The translations under genes and the position numbers were made by a program. Shown one piece after another: positions 44,901 through 57,364 of a stretch of 64,000 nt of DNA. The stretch is from Euglena gracilis. Taxonomy: Eukaryota; Euglenida; Euglenophyceae; Euglenales. Position 1 is the first letter of the stretch. Each line of letters starts with the position of its first letter. The notes below the pieces were generated by a model that was not told the DNA's origin, ran no database searches, and saw only the letters and a program-made list of their open reading frames with translations. The stretch covers positions 38,758,426 to 38,822,425 of the forward strand of contig CP154955.1 in NCBI GenBank assembly GCA_039621445.1, read 5' to 3'.

Positions 44901-47540
44901 GGCAGGCTTTCCATACCAGGCCTATCTTCCTGGGGGTCACGGAGATGTATACACACCTCCATGACGTAGGTGGTCCAGACTCGCCACCAGAACTGCTGCA
45001 AGCATAAAAATACGCTGCTTGTGGACGCGGCGACTTCTGCCCTGGAAATCCGGGGCGTCGCGGCACACATGCATAAGCATGTGGCGTCCCATCTCCAGGC
45101 CCGGGTTATCCCGAGGCGGTGGAGGACTTCCGCGCACGCCGAATCCCCAGAAGTCGACAGGAAACTCCTGTCGGCAGTACTTACAACAGAGGTCATACCT
45201 GTGTGGGTAAGCCAGGGAATCCCGCTTAACGCGGAAGGTGGAACCGTAATGGCCACCAGCCATACCTGCAGGTTGTTGCACCACAACACCTCAATCAGGC
45301 GTTCCCTGTCGGGGTGCAGTGGGAAGTATTTCCACTGGACTCCGAGGGGTCCTACCGAATGAATACATTCGAAGTAGGCCTTCAGCATTCGGGCCAACAC
45401 CTGCTGGTCTCGGAATGCCGGTCCCAACTGGTGCAGGTAACTGCGACGAGTGGAATCATTGAAGAGACCCCAGTTCTGGCAGGGGTATCCCAGCCAAAAC
45501 CAGAGCTCCCAAAAACCCGGCTGGGCATCCAGCAAGGGTTGTCCACCTTCACCTTCGAAGGCATACAGATCAATTCCGTAATGGAATTGTCTGAATCTGT
45601 TCTGGGTGTGGCGTAATACCACTTGGATGACGGCTTCCGGAGGGGTGACGGGTCGGTTTCCTGCAGTATGGTATCCATTCTGCATGTCCCAACCTTTGTC
45701 GTCCAGCTCCTCCTTGAACCTGAGCATAATGCTCAAAGTCCGAGAGGACTTCCGCTGGTTCCTCCTCCTCCTCGCGTCCTGTGCCCTTACCTTTACCCTC
45801 ACCCTTGCCCTCACCCTTACCCTTGCCGGCCACGCCTTTGCCTTCTCCCTTGCCTTTGCCCTCAACCTTGCCAGTGTCCTTCCCCTTGTGGCGAATACCA
45901 GAGGGTCGGGCGCTTGGTGCCGCAGGAGTCGGTTCGGTTCCTTCCCATTCCATCTCTGGGGAGGGACCTGACCGATCCGCTGCACGTCGCGGTGATGGCG
46001 TGGTTGGGCGTTGGCTAGGAGCCTGGCGTGGGCTTGGCTTCGGCGTAGGGGGTCGCGGCTCCTTCCATACCGGAGGGATCGGCGGTGGCATTGCAGCCAC
46101 AGGACGGCTCATCGCCCCCTGTGCCGATGGCATTGCGGCAGCAGGACGGCTCATCGCCTCCTGTGCCTCAGCCGGTGGTCGCCCAGCCGGGGTATCCTGG
46201 CTGGCTTCCACCTGCATTGGCACACCGCCTTCCGCGTCCCTTGGGCTAGGTCGCCTGGGTTGGGGTGTAAGGTTTTCCGTAGCCCTGTCGCGCTTCAGGG
46301 TGGCAGGTAATACTGCCACGCCTGCCGGGGGCTCGCCGGGTAATACCGGGGTTGCCACCCGCAGCTGCGGCTGGTACGGATGGTATGGGGTGTATCCACG
46401 GCCCTGAAGGGCAGCCAGAGAGGAGTAATACCTCGCCCGGTGCTCTTCAGACGCGAATACTGGCTCCTGCAGGAAATGCCGAGCAAGCTGATTCCTGCTC
46501 GGTTCCCGGAGGTGCCGTGTGGTAGTAGGAAGCCTCCTGCCGACGGGGGATATCCCCAGTCTGGACAGGAGCTGCACTGGGCGGTCGGGCTGCCTCGTGG
46601 TGGGGAGGTTCATCCTCCACCACTATGGGCTCCGCCTGCCTCCGTGGCTCAACGCCAGGGACAGGGGCGACCGGTGATGCTTGTGGCATCCAGTGCATGA
46701 ACATGTGTTGGACGTATGCCTCAGGGGGCACGTCGAACTGTCCGACTGGGAGCACGCGTGCGGCGCGCGGGTAATCCGCGTGCGTCGCGTACCGCGAGAC
46801 AAATTGCTCCGCTGGCGGCTCGCGCGGCGGCATTCGCTGCGGCGAGGGCGGGCGAGCAAAAATTCTCGTCATCCCAGGTGAGACGTGCACAGCCTCACCT
46901 ACCGGTGGGGGCGTGTGCTCACGCATATGCACGGTGTGTGATCCCACCGGCGTCTGCGTTTGCAGCATGGGCAGCACATACAGGCCCAGATCCATCATGG
47001 TCTCGCCAGGCTCAAATCCGGAATCGGATGCCGACGAGAAATACCGTCTCCCTGTCATTAGGGCCTGACCACAGGGACACCACTGAGCCACAGGGGTGTT
47101 GGCTACCAACAACAACTGAGCACAGTATGCATCCCAAAGGGCTTGCATAAAGGGCTTTGTTGGGGGGTGTGCGCACATACGCATCGCCCGCTCCAACGTC
47201 TCCGTAGTGCGGAAGATTATCTCTCCCGCATACGGGGGCAGCCGCAGTCTGCGCTGCGCTGGTGGCTGGGGTGCCGGCTGCTGGACGGCAGATGGATCTG
47301 GTACCGCATATGCGGACCGGCTGCTGGTAGCCGCGGCGAATACCGGTGCTGAAACCCTCTCAGCATGTGGGGCACCCGGAATCGGGGCCTCAGCATACTG
47401 AGGGTACTGGGGGTATCGCGCCAGAAGGCTGCGGCCATGGTGGACCTGGTCCAGGTCCGCGCCCAGGCAGCATGATGCTACCCGAACGACGACGACAACT
47501 AAGGGTAAGCTTGTTGTCAGTCGCTTTGAGTGCTGGTGCA
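41906..47540 (-). pseudogene. ORF2 of X, broken and diverged
   Basis: Same position and length as Z ORF2 (about 5.6 kb) but far more diverged than X's RT is from Z's. Open pieces lie at 46447-47540, 45570-46613, 43853-45985, 43063-43908 and 42017-43388, in several frames. Shared blocks: LPPYAGEIIF; a GKGKGEGKG tract; FWELWFWLGYPCQNWG; CKYC, DFWGFG and MHVC; the C-terminal CTVCH, CINC and YRHTGMAREFQID; and WPPEEH. The true end, VEDPLGDPQHDYWR, reaches a stop at 41906 in another frame. Survival of the same Cys/His and Trp blocks in a diverged copy argues for past selection on the protein. Confidence 0.88.
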
Positions 47541-47580
47541 CTGAAAAAGGAAGGCTTTTATCTTAATCAAAAGCTCTGCG
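47541..47580 (-). promoter_or_regulatory. Likely 3' splice site before ORF2 (X)
   Basis: On the element strand CCTTCCTTTTTCAG precedes the ORF2 frame, with a branch-like TTGATTAAG about 30 nt upstream. Parallels Z at 32353 although the surrounding bases differ. Confidence 0.6.
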
Positions 47581-47668
47581 AGGAAGATAAAGAAGTAAGT
47601 AAGTGCAGGGGGGGTATAAACGCGAAACATTCACATAAAACACACGCATTCTCCAAAAAGAAATCGTT

Positions 47669-48333
47669 TCAGAAAGTGTTTATGTTGATGTCTATGTCAT
47701 TGCGCTTGTTCCACAGCTTCCAATCCTGCTGGATATATCCAACAAAAATGGATGCTGGCTCCCAAGTGTCCTCCTCTGGCCCATACCCTTTCCAGCGAAC
47801 TTTCCAGTAGTGCACACCCCTGTCGACTTTGTGGTCTATTATCTTATCGACCACAAAGTCGTCAGTTTCAGGTAATCTGGAACGGGGCTTGAAATATAGG
47901 CAGGGGATAGCTTTTCCGTCTGGGGGGCTTAGGTACGGTTTGAAGTCGTCCATATGGACGTCCTCAATCCCGTTGGGCAAGGCAACTTTATATCGCCCGC
48001 TACTACCTAACCTCTCCAAAATTTCGCATGGGCCGAGCCAAAGAGGATCTAGCTTGGAAGATTGCATGTGGGTACGGTTATTCCGTACCCACACGCGGTC
48101 ACCTGGACTATACACAGGTGTGTTGAAGTCTTGTAAAAACGATTTCCGTTAGTTGGAATGAATTTCTGTGATACGTGATTGGACTGCAGAGCGGATGATT
48201 CCACTTCTGCAAACCACGTTTCACAGCTGACGCTACTTTTGGCGGGTCTCTCCGAGGGGATATCCCCTATGGCCGGAGGGTCTCGTCCGAAAACAATTTT
48301 GTATGGTGAGTGTGGTAATACCAACCCTGGCAA
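47669..48333 (-). pseudogene. Integrase C-terminus and chromodomain of X
   Basis: Chromodomain at 47708-47863 ([30 protein letters not shown]) nearly identical to Z, preceded by the GPY/F-like module. A frame break near 48100 separates it from the upstream piece (SPYKIVFGRDPPAIG). Confidence 0.88.
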
Positions 48334-48348
48334 GGTATTGATGTAAAA

Positions 48349-48970
48349 TTAACACCAATGAAGAACGGACAACCAATTCTTACACGAGTCAGCCAGTGAA
48401 AGGCGAAGCATATTGACAACGGATTTCACGGGTGCCTCGGCTCTACCATTGCCTTTCGGGCGGTATATTATGGAAAAATGCTGCTCAATGCCGAGTAAAC
48501 CGCACAAAGTTGTGAAAAACCGCGAAGAGATCAAGTGATCTTGATCAGTCACAATTTCGTCGTTCGGTAAAACCATTAAGCAGATGCATTTCTCCAGGAA
48601 TATAGATGCCAAAATTTGGGCTGTCAACCCTGCTTTCCGGCATGGAATGGTTACTATGTACCCACTCAGCCGACAGACGACAACAAAACGTAATCGTAAA
48701 TTTTGTCATCTGATCCTTTGCAAGGTTCAAGTTCGAGAAAATCCATGCAGAGGGACGTAAAACTGTCTGGTGGACGGGGAAAAAATCCATCGTACCAGGA
48801 GGGGTACCTCTGCGCGGTTTCACAGCCTGACAATTTTGGCACCGTTGCGAAATTCGCAAACAGCGCGAATATAAATCTTTTTCACTCAGGGTTGTGCAAT
48901 ATATGCAACCCACTAGTGAGAGAAGTTTGGGGGCCCCAGGGGGACCATGGTTGTGATAGCTCAAAAACAC
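48349..48970 (-). pseudogene. Integrase core of X, frameshifted
   Basis: Two overlapping frames carry the HHCC segment with CQNCQAVKP and the DDE part (TDQDHLISSRFF, YRPKGNGRAEAPVKSV). They meet near 48570 out of frame. Confidence 0.85.
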
Positions 48971-49069
48971 ATAATCAACCAGGTCTTGGGTTTACAATAT
49001 TTATAACCGGAATCATTCCGTAAAATAAGTCGCAATGGTGATAGAGAGTAATTCTCTATAGATTCACCA

Positions 49070-51353
49070 TTACGAAAGTCTATTCACAGTGGTACTATAT
49101 ATAGCGTCACGCGAATAATCCCATTCGCGGAAAAATAGGGGGGTAGGCGTTTCCGTACGCATAATGCGACGGGGTCCGGCAGTGCGTCCACGCCGGCGCC
49201 TTCCACGCAATGGTGAAATGGCGATGCTGCGATATACCCGGGAAACGGGTAGTGAATCGAGCATGTTGTCTGCAGCGTCAGATCGACGTGCGAACTGGTC
49301 AGCCTCATGGCTGCCATGCAAAGTCGCATCACCCTCATCCGGGTTCCCAGGATAATACCAGGGGGCTCGGCTGAGAGGATCCGCAACGTTTTGCGTGTGA
49401 CCTGGGGTATAAATAACCACCAGGTTAAACAGGCTCAAGAACTCATGCCATCGGCATCTTCTGCCCACTGATGATATGGCCTTGTTTAGCTCCTCGGTAT
49501 ACCAGTGTTGAAGGCTCTCATGATCCGTCAACACAAGTATCTGGACCAAGCTGCTGGCTATCCAGCTGCGGAATTTCTGGAGAATAAGCACAATGGCATA
49601 TGTCTCCTTTTCGCGAATGCTCCATTTAACCTGTCCTTTCCCGTTGTCGCCCTGTAGCTTCCTGCTGAAGAAAGCCACAGGTCGGAGTTCATTCGCCGCA
49701 TTATGCTGGCTAAGAACCCCGCCAACAGCGTAATCGCTGCTGTCGACTTCCAGGACATACGGTTTGTATGGATCCGCTGATATCGAGAACCACGTTCTCC
49801 AGGAGTAAGTCCTTTATGTTATTCAAGGCCTCGCGCATTTGGTCATCCCAAATGAGTTTTGCGTTATCGGGTGTCCGATTTTTGAGTTGTCGGGTTAGGG
49901 GTACCGCGAATTTCGAAATCTTTCATGTAAATCGCGTAATATTGGGCTAATCCCCAAAATCCCTTTAAATGCGTTAAGGTCTTAATGACCTCAGGAGTCC
50001 ATTTCTTAATGGCCTCCATCTTACTGGGTGCGGCTTTACGCTGCCCGTTGCTCAGGATGTGTCCGCAAAACTTAATAATTTTGCGAAACAGGTGCATTTT
50101 GGAACCCTTCACAAAAAGCAAATGCTTTTTGAACGCGGATAATACCGCGCGCACATCGCGATAATGCGGTTCGAGGATATCCTCGCCTGATTTCGCGGAT
50201 GGCGGTTGGGTTCCCACCAATACATCATCGATGTACAGCAGAGCAAACGGTAAATCGCGCAAAACCCACTGGATCATGCGTTGAAACATGGCTGGGCCAT
50301 TCTTAACACCCATGGGGAGTACCGTCCATTGGTACACACCCTTGGATGTCACGAATGCCGTGTATGGTTGCGAATCAGGATGCAAATGCATCTGATGGAA
50401 ACCGTCCTCCAGATCAAAGATTGATCACAACCTGTTATCCGATTGTCTGGTGATCAAATCCTCGATCAGCGGTAACGGGAAGGGGTCATCCTTCGTTTGG
50501 GAGTTCAGGTACCGGTAATCCAGCGCTAGTCTCCACTCTTCTGACCAGATTGGTCAGCGGGTTTGGGCACCACAAAAGCTTGTGGTGTCCACTTGCTCTT
50601 GGAAGGTATAATCCACTTCCGCTGGATGAGCTTCTCAATCATCTCGTTGAGAGCCTGTTCGCGTTCTCCCGAACAATGGAAAAATATCCGGTGCAAGGGT
50701 TTAGCGCCATCCTTGAGCTCGATTTTGCAAACACCGAACGGACCGCGAATCGCGAGGTCGATGTCGCAGGCGTAAACTGGATTATCCAGTACACCATGGA
50801 ATTCGCGAGTAATTCACGAACAATAGTCAGCAGACTTGGGGTGTTAGTCCGCACTCTCAATGACCGCAGAAATCTGCGTTGAGGGTGTGGCATCCCAATG
50901 GCTTCCAAGGTATCTTGGCACACGCAAATCGGATATTCCGAATGCGTCAAAGAAACAAACGCGAAAAATGATTTCTTTAACAGGTGGTAATAATATACCA
51001 CAAAAATCCTCAAATAGTGGTACACCAGCGGGTAAATCCCACCAATGAACACACACATAGGAAAGTTGGTGAAACCAATCCGCATTCGTATTGACGGGTA
51101 TGAGGAGAACTCCTCGCGCTTCATCGCGGAGGATTTTCTCCACCACATCCGGGATAAGTTTTGGGGGAGGGTGCATCCAGAGCACCGTATCACCCCAAAA
51201 TTTAAGAAATGCGTTAGAATCTCGCGACCAATATCGCGACAAGCGCGCATGCACATTTTTGTGAAAACGCATCAATTTCCAACGGCAAATCGAAGGAATC
51301 AGCCAAAGCCGCGATTTTGGAGAACCATTCCTCCAAAATACGGTATTGACCAA
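49070..51353 (-). pseudogene. RT and RNase H of X
   Basis: RT motifs LPMGVKNGPAMFQ and YIDD (50224-50235), and RNase H (REKETYAIVL, LTDHESLQHW). A Trp codon just before FDLEDGFHQ has become TGA (near 50428), and frames also change near 49770-49900, 50540 and 50840. Close to Z in sequence. The Met-rich N-terminal linker lies at 50639-51353. Confidence 0.88.
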
Positions 51354-52203
51354 AATTAAAGGCGTTCCCTACGCGCATCGCGTATGTGTTGACCTGGTTC
51401 GCGGGTTGAAGAGCGGTAACACAATTCAGGGATCCGCAAACATAGGACAAGGGTGTGTCATCCACACTCTCTAGGAGCATTCCCGAGGGTTGATGGGTTG
51501 GATGGGTGCATACCCAGTCCATATCATGCCAGATGGAGGTGGGGGAGGTGTGTGACACGGATTTCGCGGTCCCAAACAACAAGGCAATACCTCGTTGTTG
51601 AAGCACTTGATGTACGGTCGCGCATTGCGATCCGCAACCAAGTGTATGGTTACGTGAAATCGGGATTAGTGTTGGTATTTGGACTAGACATCCACAATCG
51701 AAATCTGGCTGGGCGGAAATTCTCCTACAGTGCACACATTGGAAGGAAGTGTCGGAGTAGTGGTCCTGGTCGCGCATGTTGGTCTGGTCTGGGTGTGTGT
51801 AAAAGTTGGGGTGCGCTTTTGAAGCTGCTGGGAGGTGTACAGATGTATCTGAAAGCGATACATCTGGTGGAAAACGGTGTATTGATGCAGCTTGGCGACT
51901 ACTCGACACCGTACGTACTTCAGGCCTTTGGGCTTTCGTCTTGTAACCCAGTGGAACGAGGGGGTTACCGCTACTCGCTTGCCCTGCCTTATGGGGAACG
52001 GAAGTTGGAATGTCAATGAGCAGGGGGTGAACTTTCTCGGTACACCCGGTGTAGAAAACGTTGGTAGGTGTGGTTGGTAACGGGTAAAATTTTTCGAAAA
52101 CGGAGTGGAAAAATTGGTGGTCGTCGCGGTTAACGCCACAGGTGATGAAGGTTTGGGGGGCAATGAAGAGAATGGTGATTTGCGCAAACCGTGGGAGTGG
52201 CAA
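51214..52203 (-). pseudogene. X pol linker with Cys cluster
   Basis: Between protease and RT. Low-complexity Thr/Pro, then CVHCRRISAQPDFDCGC and CGSQC, the same Cys pattern as in Z and Y, followed by a helical segment. Function unknown; the conserved spacing suggests a small zinc fold. Confidence 0.75.
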
Positions 52204-52246
52204 TCCACTACCAGCCGGTGCTGACGTAAAAAGGGGTATCCCAGAA

Positions 52247-52747
52247 TTACGTCAGAACCACGGATTCCGGATTCGTATCCCCAGGTATCCGGAAAATTTT
52301 GTGGTTGGGGGGGTGTGAGTGGTGTTTGGGGATGAGGGTTAGGACAATGTCAAAAAAGCATCCCAAGTCACCACCGCACATGGGGGTATTGTCAGCCGTC
52401 GAAATTTTGATCGGCTTCTTGGCTTTCACCAAGAGGGGGGTTGGTATCAACCCGAACCGAGAAAGTAGTGCAATGCGACAGCCAGTGTCAATGAGAATTT
52501 TGACTTTTGCACAAAAATTTTGGATTTTGATTTCCGCTTGGACCAAAAGTTCCATGGGAGGTAAGCAAAGTGAAGGGTCTGGCGTAAATACGTTTTCTTG
52601 CCAGCTTTCCCATGAACCCTTTCCTACTTTGCACAACATTCCGAGCGGAAAGTTGGAGTGGGGGGTGGGGGACCCGAAAATTTTCCGGGAACCGACCAGA
52701 AAGGCAGATGGGCAGGGGGGGCAGGGTTGATCAGGTCCTACGTCCAT
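52247..52747 (-). pseudogene. Aspartic protease of X
   Basis: Retropepsin active-site motif ILIDTGCR (DTG at 52481-52489) with the hydrophobic flank expected. The closing VILGYPF part follows across a frame break near 52250. This domain is deleted in Z. Confidence 0.85.
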
Positions 52748-52904
52748 CTGTTCATCAGCCCAGAGGTCCGTGCCCTCGGACCTCGGGCTCCCCTACTCCA
52801 GGTCCGAACCGGCCGAATAGCCGGCTATGGGCCTTTAAGAGGTGTAAACGGATTTCAACGTGCGCACCGCCATGCGGGCCTCGTCGAAATCGGTATCCGT
52901 GGTC

Positions 52905-55900
52905 TCATCCCCCCTCCCTGCCCGAAGCCGGGGTGTCATCCTCCAAACAAGATATCTTGAAACCGACTTTATGGCGGTTGGAGGAGTGACCCTTGTCACC
53001 GCGATTCATCCCCGCGATGACGTTGGCCAGGGCGGGAGAACGAGAACGCGGACATTTGGATAAGTGGTGATCACTCGATCCACAAAGCGAACACCGCGAT
53101 TTGTGTCGCGATTCTGGGTAACGGGGGGATCGGTTTCCTGATTTCCCGTCAAACCGTCGTGGTGACCGGATATCCCGTCGACCATGACCGGTGTACCGGG
53201 GTTTTCCCGATGAGGATCGCGAAGAGGATGATCCGCTTCGCGAACGCGATCGCGATGTCTCTCGATGAGAATCACGCTTCTTGGCCGGGGCACCGGGTGA
53301 CTTACCCCGAGGGGCACCGTGTTTCCGTTCATCGCGGAACGGGGTCCAGGGGCTAATACCACCGGAACGGGGACCCGATGACCGTGAATTGCCCGATTGG
53401 CGTGACGACGCGGAGGAACCCGAACCTCGTGATGAGGTCGAGGCTCGCGGCCTCTGAATACGCTTACGCGCATCAGGATTAGGGCATTCCCGAGACATAT
53501 GTCCCGATTTGTTGCACAAAAAGCACACTTTATCTGTGGCTTGGTCCGAAGAACGCGGGTATCGCGTTTTCGATCCCGTGGTTGGTGAAGTGGGTGAAAC
53601 CGGTGATTTTTGCAACGAGTTTACCGAACCAGCCGGTAATCCAGCGGTTGGGTGTGCGTTATATGCGAATTGGATCTGACCAAGAAGCTGTGATAGCTTC
53701 AACTGCTTGGAGACATAATTCTAGCGTTGGTCAAGAGTCATTGGATGACTCGCCAACTCCTCAGGGTGGATATCCTTGATGAGGCTAGGCGTGAAATGCA
53801 TGAGAACAGCGTCAAACTGTTCGCGCATTTGCTTTTCACTAAGTTCATCCACTTCAGCGGCAAGTCCCAACAATTTGGCATACCAAAGGTCAATGGACTT
53901 CCACTTGCGGTCGGGTGGGGAGCATTGCCGCCACTTGGTCTCCAGGGTAATCCTAGCGACCAAACTTGAACTGGTGGAAGCGTATTGCTCCACCAGGTCA
54001 TCAAAGGAAACGCGGTAGCGAATGACAAGTTGTCGCGCGCGCCCCTTCTCATTCCTTGGGAGGCAATCGATGAATTCCATCTTGATCACCTCCGGGTTTG
54101 TGTCCTGGGTTGGCTGTTTCAATGCCCAGTAATACTTCAGTCCCGGAAAAACAGTCTCCATGTAGTTGGATGACCGTCCCATTGGGGTTTCACCTTATTC
54201 GCGATTGCGATGGTGCCCTTGAAGTCTTTCTGAAAAACCCGTTGGCCAGCGGTGGTATTCCGCGGATTAGGGCCCGGGTACGCTCGAGCACCAAGCGTAT
54301 CCTTTCCGGATTCTTGTCGGAATCGCGAAATTTCTGGTGAAGGTGAATCCTGGTACCGGAAATCCGGTCGCAAACACTGTTGGCCACCCGTAATACGGGG
54401 ACTCTCTGGTGTGGGGGTGTGTCGTGTATGCAACGTGTGACCCACTACCGGTGTACGGGTTTGGCTCATTCCACGCACAAGCATGGAATGGTTGATTTCT
54501 TGGTGGAGACTTGGCGGAATCACCGTGTTTTCCGAAAGTTCTGTTCCCGTAATGGGAAATTCGTCCGAAAACTGGGTTTGGGTTGTGGACAAGCCCAATG
54601 GTGGCACAATTCACGGAATCGCGGATTGTGACACTCGGGACACGGGTGGTGGTGGTGCATGTGCACCCAGAGCCGGGGTATGGAAACGCGACTCTGGAAC
54701 ATTTGGCGCAACTTCGGCAATGCATACTGCCGAATTGCGGTGTGAAACCCGCTGTTTGTTGGACACATTATCCAAACCCACAGACAAGTCATGCACACTC
54801 TGCTCCAAATGCTCAACGAGTTGGAGTTGGCCGCAAATACGGTCAACTTTATCCTCCAAAGCGCGAATACGCTTGCGACAACGGGAAAAATCATCCAAGT
54901 GCGGAATCCTTTCGGAAATTCCGGTAACATCGTGGACAAGTTTCCCGTGAGACTTATCCAATAATTGGAGTTGTCCCATTAATGCTTTTACAGCATTTGA
55001 GAGAATCTGCAAAGGTGATGTCACCTTGGTTGGTGTGGTGGTGGGTGCAACCGGTGCAGGGTTATCCGACAACACGGTTGTGGTACCCATGGGCAAATTT
55101 CCGGGTTGTGGCTTATCCAGAAACGCGGAAATTCGCTCATCCAACCTGGTAATCTCACCTTGCGTGGATCGGGCATTCCGCTTCACCGATTCCTCAAGCC
55201 GTAATAGGCTGTTGCAGAAATCTTGCAAGGTTTCCTGATTGTTAGTGAGCATTTTGTCATAAAATGCCTTGAAATTAGGGTTCTCGGTAATCCGAGAACT
55301 GGAACCTGCAGGCAAAGACTGCATTTCCGTTACTTTGGTAGACACCGATGCATACCGGGTCTGGAGTTCCCCAATAGCAGTCTGAATACCGCTAATGTCG
55401 AGAACTCTGCGGGAAAGTGCGGTATAGCTTTGTTGCAAACCCGCAATGGCCGAGTTAATCCTGCCAATGTCGGATTGCAATTGCAACTGTAGGGAATCCT
55501 GCCGTTGTGCTACTTCCGCTACTTTCGTGATCAGATTGGATAATCCAACCTGATTTGCGTCACAATAGCAGGTTTTCTGCTCCAAACGGGAAAGTCGCTC
55601 CTCCAACTGCCACACATACGTGTGGGGAGCAAAATTCTCGTTGGCTTGTGACTGGATTTGCCGAAACCTTTCCGTTTCATCGCACAACTGCATAATGCGG
55701 TGTTGCGATTCATGGAAAGTTGCGGACAATGTGGTGAAATGGTCCATAGACGCAAATCCACCAGTATTGGATGTTGCAGACGAGGAATCTCGTGCATGCA
55801 ACTGTTGTTGCAAATGCAACAACGCGGATGAATAGGACTCCATTTGTCCCGATAACTGTTGTAGTGAGCCATGCAAGTGCAGAAACTTGGAGTCATTCCG

Positions 55901-56770
55901 GGTTTCCGCTTCATGCATGCATTCACTAATTTGCTGGAAGTTTTGCGGGAGTTGCTGGCACATTTTGTCAACTGTTTCCCGAAAGTTTGCAAGGTCAATA
56001 CCTGCACTTTCGAAATTCCTCTGGCAATATTTGCCAACTTCCTGCAAGTAATTCCAGCGGATTTCGGGCTTGGTGAAGACATGTTTTTGGTTGTCCTCAT
56101 CAAACTGGAGCACTTTGTTTAGTGCGGTTGCACATTCTGCAACGCATTGTTGCACATGGTTGAACTTCCTCACAAGGGGGTAATCCCCTGGAAGTCGAGC
56201 AACGATATCCTGCACATCCTCAGCGGTAAGGAGCCCACCAGTGCCCTTCCCATAGCCATCCATGGGTTGGGACGTACCGGAGAATTCCGGTACCACTAGG
56301 CGAGACTCTGGTTGCCAAGGTAGTGCGGGATAGCACCCAAGATCCGGTGGTGGTGGCAACGCTCTGTAAGGGCTTGCCGGTGGAAGAACGGGTGGTGGTT
56401 GAAAGAAACACGGGGTTTCCAACCCACCATCACCAGAGAAGCCCGGTGGCGGAATCACCACGGGTCTATCCGGTGTGCGCAGCTGCACCATTGCCGCAGA
56501 CAGGGGCGTATACCCCCGTTGTGGCAAGGTGAGTGCGGAAGAGGCCGCATTAGCCTCTGAAGCCAATGATGTGGAGGGCTCATCGCCGACCACTGTCAAT
56601 GATGACAAGTGTTGCAATTGTGACAATTGAATCAGTTGTGCCTCATCGGCGTGGGAACTGGAAGCACTTTCACATAAAAGCTTCCAATCCCCATTTTCTT
56701 GGTCAATGTCTTGCAATGATGCCTGTAATAAGGCATAATTGAATTGATGGTTGGGGCCTGTGCTTTGCAT
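52905..56770 (-). pseudogene. Gag of X, broken
   Basis: ATG at 56770 (MQSTGP, as in Z). The first frame runs to 54611 with the coiled-coil part, then frames change near 54.6 and 54.15 kb. A Trp codon has become TAG at about 53722. The last piece (52905-53702) holds two zinc knuckles, CFLCNKSGHMSREC and CSLCGSSDHHLSKC, and an Arg/Ser-rich tail. Confidence 0.87.
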
Positions 56771-56974
56771 CTTTCTGATGACAAAAAGAGCAAAAACCAA
56801 CGAAACTAAGCAGTTGTGCTGGCACCAGAGGGGCTGTAACGGGTAATACCGTACAGAACCTTCCGGAGCCTGCTCATCTGCTTAGACGTTGACTAGAAGC
56901 CGGGAGCTGACGCTGCGACCGTGTAACAACGGTGCAGGGGCTCTCCGCTGCCAGTCAGCGTAGGATCGAACCAA

Positions 56975-57049
56975 TCTGCTACCAAGTGTAATACCTGGTA
57001 GTGTTTCTTTCTGTGAAGTATGTGTAGGATCGTAACCAATCTGCTACCA
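56975..57049 (-). repeat. Duplicated primer-binding site of X
   Basis: TGGTAGCAGATTGG on the element strand occurs next to the LTR (57040-57049 for the first ten bases) and again about 65 bp further in (56975-56984), each with the LTR-edge bases TACACT before it and ATCCTA after. The unit is a tandem duplication spanning the LTR edge and PBS. Confidence 0.8.
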
Positions 57050-57364
57050 AGTGTACGTCTGATTCCCAATTCCCCTTTCCCAATTCCCAAAAGCCTTCGC
57101 TTTCGCCTTGGCGCACCTACTTGGGAACTGAAAATCAGAGTAACAGAAAATCCCTTTTCCCACTTCCCAAGAAGCAAAGCACAAAGCAATGCGGGGAAGA
57201 CGGACTGGATAACCAAGTCCGGTCCGATGGAAAAGGAAGGAAAATATATAAAGAAGAATACCACCTGTGGAGAGAGAAGGGGCACCCATTAGGAGATCCT
57301 AATAGGATCTGCTTCATCCTAACTTCCTCAACGGAAGGGGACAGAAGCATACGCCTGGTACACA
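57050..57364 (-). repeat. 5' LTR of X
   Basis: 315 bp, AGTGTACG to GGTACACA in plus orientation. It differs from the 3' copy at five bases and one indel. Different in its middle from the Z and Y LTRs, but the ends and AGCAAAGCAC and GAATACCAC segments are shared. Confidence 0.92.
57245..57250 (-). promoter_or_regulatory. Possible TATA box in the X LTR
   Basis: TATATA about 115 nt after the LTR start on the element strand. The 3' LTR has a mutated version, and Z shows no clear equivalent, so support is weak. Confidence 0.25.

Larger units (their letters stand above)
24912..57364 (-). mobile_element. Retrotransposon X, inserted in Y pol
   Basis: The ends are homologous LTRs (24912-25218 and 57050-57364). 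AGGT flanks both sides (24908-24911 and 57365-57368), and joining the flanks rebuilds the pol text GCGTAGGTTTCC found in Z. The left LTR lacks about ten outermost bases. Gene order is gag, protease, RT, RNase H, integrase, chromodomain, ORF2, all damaged. Z is inserted in its 3' UTR. The two LTRs differ at five substitutions and one indel in about 307 bp. Confidence 0.92.
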
